DNA of 8,809 bases from contig JAGWBG010000062.1 of the NCBI GenBank assembly GCA_021296015.1, positions 1 to 8,809 of the forward strand, written 5' to 3'. Position 1 is the first letter of the stretch, and the number at the start of each line of letters is the position of its first letter. Below the pieces are notes generated by a model, which worked only from the letters and a program-made list of their open reading frames with translations, was not told where the DNA came from and made no database searches. The position numbers and the translations under genes are program-made. The DNA comes from Dehalococcoidia bacterium (GTDB taxonomy: Bacteria; Chloroflexota; Dehalococcoidia; Lucifugimonadales; JAGWBF01). This document shows positions 5,932 through 8,809 of this stretch, piece after piece.

Positions 5932-6753
5932 ATGAGAGTATTTCTGTTGTTCATCGGTCTGATGGGGCTAATCGTGGCGTGCTCCGGCCCGGAGGCGCCG
6001 ACATCAGCCACCGTGCCGCCCACACATACACCCGAGCTTCCGATGAACACACCCACGCCTACTTCAGTACCCACCCCGACTCCCGCACAACTCACGTGGC
6101 GCGGCCTAGTCATCGCCGAGGAGGACCGATGTGCGCCATACGACTCTGATGATTACCCTTATCCCAGGTCGGTCGAGGGCCTCATAGTAGAGGGGATGGG
6201 GGGCATCTATGGGCCATACACGGGCCAATGGTTCAGCAGTATCGGAGATACGGACATTGAGCACATCATCGCTCGCTCAGAAGCTCACGATAGCGGTCTA
6301 TGTGCGTCCAACGCTGAGACACGGCGGGAGTTCGCGTCCGACCTGCTGAACCTCACGCTCGCTGCACCTGATATAAATCGCTACCAGAAGAGAGACAAGG
6401 ACGCTGCCGAGTGGCTTCCCAATGAAAATGAGTGTTGGTATGCGGACCGTGTAGTCCAGGTGCGCCAGAAGTACGCCCTCACCATTGACCAGCCTGAAGC
6501 CGATGCTCTTGACGCGGTGCTGTCGGTGTGCCCTTCTACGGAAATGCTCGTATATCCCACGCCTACGCAGGCACTACCCACACCGACGCCGGAGGCCACC
6601 ACAGATGCTCTTCAGCAGTGGGACGATAACGGAAATGGACGAATCACCTGTGATGAGGCACGGGCTCACGGAATCGCCCCGGTCCGTCGGGGTCATCCAG
6701 CGTACCAGTACATGCGGGACTCTGACAACGACGGCGTAGTCTGTGAAACATAA
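5932..6753 (+). CDS. Lipoprotein with HNH/DUF1524-like nuclease and Excalibur domain
   Basis: A 273-residue exported lipoprotein. Residues 1-17 form a lipoprotein signal with lipobox IVAC (cysteine 17). A Pro/Thr-rich linker (22-52) then spaces it from the membrane. Residues about 80-200 fit the His-Me-finger nuclease type of DUF1524/HNH proteins: D-IEHIIARSEAHDSG (D108, E110, H111, H119), LLNLTLA (N140), N149/K153, then KDAAEWLP and a CWYA segment. A second Pro/Thr linker (208-222) leads to a C-terminal Excalibur calcium-binding domain: DDNGNGRITCDEA (231-243), which is also a good EF-hand loop, and DSDNDGVVCE (263-272). I infer a cell-surface nuclease needing metal and calcium, possibly for DNA breakdown or defence outside the membrane. 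The start is ATG 5932 with a weak AGAGAAG ribosome binding site. The nuclease activity itself is inferred from the motif. Confidence 0.85.
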   Translation: MRVFLLFIGLMGLIVACSGPEAPTSATVPPTHTPELPMNTPTPTSVPTPTPAQLTWRGLVIAEEDRCAPYDSDDYPYPRSVEGLIVEGMGGIYGPYTGQWFSSIGDTDIEHIIARSEAHDSGLCASNAETRREFASDLLNLTLAAPDINRYQKRDKDAAEWLPNENECWYADRVVQVRQKYALTIDQPEADALDAVLSVCPSTEMLVYPTPTQALPTPTPEATTDALQQWDDNGNGRITCDEARAHGIAPVRRGHPAYQYMRDSDNDGVVCET

Positions 6754-6854
6754 AAGGCTCTCTCCGCAACAACACAGCATAGCACGGCGAGCGGAATTGG
6801 CTTGACGGAGGCAACGAAAGCAAGCAAGCAACCTCGTGGGAACCTGCATCGGAC

Positions 6855-7049
6855 GTGCTACTTGACCCTCACGTTCAGTTTGGCGAACCCTGCATTAAAG
6901 GCACAAGGATTCCAACAGAGACTCTCTGGGCGTTGCACCAAGGGGGAGACAGTAGGGGGACGCTCGCTTACATGTATGACATACCTCAATCAAAGGTTGA
7001 AGCAGCCATAGACTGGGAAAAGAGGATAGCTCACGCTGCAAAGACCTAA
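6855..7049 (+). CDS. DUF433 antitoxin-like protein
   Basis: A 64-residue protein from GTG 6855, the first possible start in a frame open since a TAG at 6780. The sequence LLDPHVQFGEPCIKGTRIP (residues 2-20) is the DUF433 signature (HP-I--GKP-IKGTRIPV), followed by the expected G-S rhythm and a helical end (SKVEAAIDWEKRI). DUF433 proteins are small helix-turn-helix-like proteins that usually form the antitoxin of a pair with a PIN-like toxin encoded just downstream, as seen here in broken form. At 64 residues it is slightly short, since most members have a few more N-terminal residues. The upstream in-frame stretch lacks a start codon, and the ribosome binding site is weak. It would probably bind its own promoter and the toxin if the latter were made. 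Confidence 0.8.
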   Translation: MLLDPHVQFGEPCIKGTRIPTETLWALHQGGDSRGTLAYMYDIPQSKVEAAIDWEKRIAHAAKT

Positions 7050-7062
7050 CAGTTCTCCAACC

Positions 7063-7503
7063 TTCCTTCTCAATGAGAGTCTGCCCTACCGGGTTGCTGA
7101 GATGCTAAAGGAGGTTGGCTGTCCCATTACCAGTGCCCGATCATAAGGGTATGAAGGTAAACAAGACCCTGAATTGGTCCATACGCTTGGTCAGAGACGG
7201 ATGGCGTGGATTACCAAGGATGACGCTGCCAGGAGCGAACACGCCGCAGAAATTGGCCGAGCCCGCATTAGCGTTGTATGGATAAGAGGGGCTCAACGTG
7301 AGAGCGGAACGACCCAACGTAATGCCATTAACATTAAACAGTTGCTCCACATGTTAGTCGCAAAAATTGACGACATCGCGAAAGCCGTTGAGGAGGCTCG
7401 CGGTCCGCGGTATTTTCTATTGTCGCTGTCCAATAACAGGCCAAAGCTACAAACATTCGGCAAATTCCAGGAAGTTGGGACACGGCTCGCGGGCCCGCGG
7501 TAA
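7063..7503 (+). pseudogene. Broken PIN-like toxin (partner of DUF433)
   Basis: The frame encodes FLLNESLPYRVAEMLKEVG from 7063, the N-terminal pattern of DUF5615/Mut7-C-type PIN-like toxins (normally FLLDENLPPR-AE-L---G), with N replacing the first acidic residue. An in-frame TAA at 7144-7146 interrupts it after 27 codons. The same frame then continues for 118 codons with DPELVHTLGQ, AWITKDDAA and ISVVWIRG, the expected later parts of a VapC45/DUF5615-like PIN domain, until TAA 7501. No ATG, GTG or TTG precedes FLLNE after the TAG at 7027; only CTG 7036 is available. The gene begins about 14 bases after the DUF433 stop, the usual order for such modules. I call it a decayed toxin, probably an RNase when intact. 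The preserved downstream frame suggests recent decay, or a base error in the assembly. Confidence 0.75.
7488..7499. repeat. 12-base GC palindrome at the end of the toxin remnant
   Basis: CGCGGGCCCGCG is a perfect palindrome just before the toxin frame's final stop. It sits in a 19-base stretch (7484-7502) that is a near copy of 7395-7412, with one inserted base and one substitution. There is no T-run, so it is a poor terminator, though it lies where two convergent units end. Confidence 0.35.
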
Positions 7504-7556
7504 ACGTAGTTTGTCCCAATCGTGGAGAAATGACTTGCTACCCCTAGCCAGCGAAC

Positions 7557-8225
7557 CTACGGCTCGCTTCTGTCCCAGTCGGGGAGGGCCCAGTAGCCCT
7601 CGAAGGGTACTTCTACCTGGGCGGGCAGCCCCTGGGCGCGTTTGAGCCTCTGTATGTTGTACAGGTGGGTGATGTGCTCGAAATATCTGTGGCGAAAGGT
7701 GGCTTCCAGGGTCAGGTAGGACCTGGATGAGTCGTCGGACTCCCAACGGACTCCCGTGGGATGGGCCTCAGCGAACCACCGCCCCGGGGAAGGGCCGGCT
7801 TCTCCGGTCTCTTTGCTACGCAGGGAACCCACCGTCTCCCTTGAGAGTATCGTCTGGGCCACTTCCAGGCCCTGACGCAGCTTCTCAAGAATAGAGTCCA
7901 GGTCCCAGTATTTTTCTTCGTCCAGTCGCCGGTCGTGGGGAGATGCGGCCAGGCTCTCCAGGTCATCGCCGCCCAGGTCCGGCAGGCCATTGGGGAAAAG
8001 CTGCGGGCCCCACCGCAGCAAGAACCACCTGAAGTCCCCGGAGGCCATGTGGCTCAGGTTGCGGCGGATGCTCCATTTGCTCCACTCCCATTCGTCCGAC
8101 TCGAAGTCAAGCTGCGGGTCGGTCAGCCCTTCCACCTCGGTAGCTATCATGCGGTAGATTGCCGAATCGAACTGGGGGAACAGGGCGGTCGCCGGAGCAT
8201 CATCGGGTAGCTGGGTGTCAGGCAT
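7557..8225 (-). CDS. DinB-superfamily protein
   Basis: A 222-residue protein with the helical layout of the DinB/YfiT superfamily, metal-binding four-helix bundles often linked to stress or small-thiol chemistry. Visible are the first helix motif with WSKWSIRRNLSHM (H59), the expected first metal-binding histidine, and the late RHRYFEHITHLYNIQRL stretch (H179, H184, H187), where the family keeps the other histidines. A likely disordered loop lies near 135-150 (GEAGPSPGR). It starts at ATG with TAGGAG six bases upstream, and that TAG is the gyrB stop, so the gene is read in one operon with gyrB. Substrate unknown. The superfamily call is from the histidine spacing and is moderately sure. Confidence 0.75.
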   Translation of the reverse strand: MPDTQLPDDAPATALFPQFDSAIYRMIATEVEGLTDPQLDFESDEWEWSKWSIRRNLSHMASGDFRWFLLRWGPQLFPNGLPDLGGDDLESLAASPHDRRLDEEKYWDLDSILEKLRQGLEVAQTILSRETVGSLRSKETGEAGPSPGRWFAEAHPTGVRWESDDSSRSYLTLEATFRHRYFEHITHLYNIQRLKRAQGLPAQVEVPFEGYWALPDWDRSEP

Positions 8226-8231
8226 AATACG

Positions 8232-8237
8232 CTCCTA
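8232..8237 (-). promoter_or_regulatory. Ribosome binding site overlapping the gyrB stop codon
   Basis: On the minus strand, TAGGAG contains the gyrB stop (TAG, 8235-8237) and ends 6 bases before the DinB-like ATG. Ribosomes finishing gyrB would cover this site, so translational coupling or re-initiation is likely. Confidence 0.6.
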
Positions 8238-8809
8238 CACGTCCAACTCTCTCACATTGCGGGCGTGGGTCTGGATGAAGCCCTTCCGGGGGGCCACCTC
8301 GTCGCCCATGAGGGTGGTGAACACGTCATCGGCGTCCACCACATCTTCAATCCTGACCTGAAGCATCGTGCGACTCTCGGGGTTCATGGTAGTCTCCCAT
8401 AGCTGGTCGGGGTTCATTTCTCCCAGGCCCTTGTAGCGTTGCACCTGCACGTTGCGTTTGCCGTTCATGCTTGTCAGGAACTGGTCCTTGTCGGAGTCAC
8501 TGAAGGCATACCTGACATCTTTGCCCGACTGGACCCGGTACAGTGGCGGCTGGGCAATGAAGAGATGGCCCTCCTCTATAAGAGAACCCATTCGCCGGTA
8601 GAAGAAGGTGAGGAGCAGGGTGCGGATGTGGGAGCCGTCTACGTCGGCGTCGGTCATTATTATCACCTTGTGGTATCGCAGCTTGGTGGAGTTGAACTCA
8701 TCACCCTCCCCCGCTCCCAGGCCTGCTATGACGGCGCGTATCTCCTCGTGGCCCAGAATCTTGTCCGGCTGCTGCAACACCCTTTCCACGTTGAGAATCT
8801 TGCCCTTCA
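8235..8809 (-). CDS. gyrB: DNA gyrase subunit B, C-terminal part (5' end outside the window)
   Basis: The C-terminal 190 residues of a type II topoisomerase B subunit, which with GyrA introduces negative supercoils into DNA using ATP. The frame is open to the right edge, beginning with KGKILNVERV, the start of a conserved GyrB segment. The TOPRIM magnesium motif DADVDG (8634-8651) is intact, followed by HIRTLLLTFFYRRM, the GHLFIAQPPLYRV segment and QRYKGLGEMNPDQLW, all typical of GyrB. The last residues (RKGFIQTHARNVRELDV) are the usual end. The ATPase and transducer domains and the TOPRIM glutamate lie outside the window. ParE is a possible alternative, but the QRYKGLGEM context and the ending favour GyrB. 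The stop codon is part of the next gene's ribosome binding site, nine bases before its ATG. Confidence 0.95.
   Translation of the reverse strand, partial: KGKILNVERVLQQPDKILGHEEIRAVIAGLGAGEGDEFNSTKLRYHKVIIMTDADVDGSHIRTLLLTFFYRRMGSLIEEGHLFIAQPPLYRVQSGKDVRYAFSDSDKDQFLTSMNGKRNVQVQRYKGLGEMNPDQLWETTMNPESRTMLQVRIEDVVDADDVFTTLMGDEVAPRKGFIQTHARNVRELDV

Noticed and set aside
6802..7011. A plus-strand frame starting at TTG 6802.
   Set aside because: It overlaps the DUF433 gene in another frame; the DUF433 signature is clear in the 6855 frame, and this one shows only an out-of-frame shadow.
7488..7520. The GC palindrome as an intrinsic terminator between the convergent genes.
   Set aside because: No T-run follows on either strand; only a short TTTG is present.
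7447..7746. A 99-codon minus-strand frame across the toxin end and the DinB-like gene.
   Set aside because: It is out of frame with the DinB-like gene, and its sequence is rich in Arg/Pro without any domain.

Overview
The window looks like a chromosomal segment of an uncultured-type bacterium, most likely a member of the Chloroflexota (Dehalococcoidia/SAR202-like). This is an inference from the gene mix, not a database result. The evidence is a mycobacterial-type CysM cysteine synthase, a DUF3467 protein, a cytosolic M1 aminopeptidase fused to HEAT repeats, Pro/Thr-linker lipoproteins, moderately GC-rich DNA, and frequent TTG/GTG starts. No rRNA, tRNA, CRISPR array or intact insertion sequence was found.

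Left part (1-1409): the 3' end of a cysM-type cysteine synthase enters from the left edge. It is followed by about 630 bases without a convincing gene. That gap holds two compact inverted repeats (910-946), a strongly pyrimidine-rich tract ending in a REP-like hairpin (1063-1190), and an AT-rich stretch (about 1271-1325).

Centre left (1410-3220): a small zinc-ribbon protein is followed by a RuvC-fold protein in which all four catalytic acidic residues appear to be replaced, so it is probably a binding protein and not a resolvase. A hairpin with a T-rich tail separates this pair from a two-gene unit, a DUF3467 protein and an unrecognised 152-residue protein, joined by a 4-base GTGA overlap.

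Centre (3332-6753): a large M1 metallo-aminopeptidase has a complete zinc site, a HEAT-repeat C-terminal half and a terminal coiled coil. It is followed by an apparent secreted lipoprotein nuclease (HNH/DUF1524-like) with a C-terminal Excalibur calcium-binding domain.

Right part (6855-8809): a DUF433 antitoxin-like gene is intact, but the PIN-like toxin gene next to it has no normal start codon and carries an in-frame TAA, so the toxin-antitoxin module is decaying. On the opposite strand, gyrB (entering from the right edge) is followed by a DinB-superfamily gene whose ribosome binding site contains the gyrB stop codon. This operon converges on the broken toxin gene.

The most unusual items are the catalytically degenerate RuvC-like protein with its zinc-ribbon partner, the nonsense-interrupted PIN toxin beside an intact antitoxin, the lipoprotein nuclease with a calcium-binding tail, and the DUF3467/152-residue gene pair.
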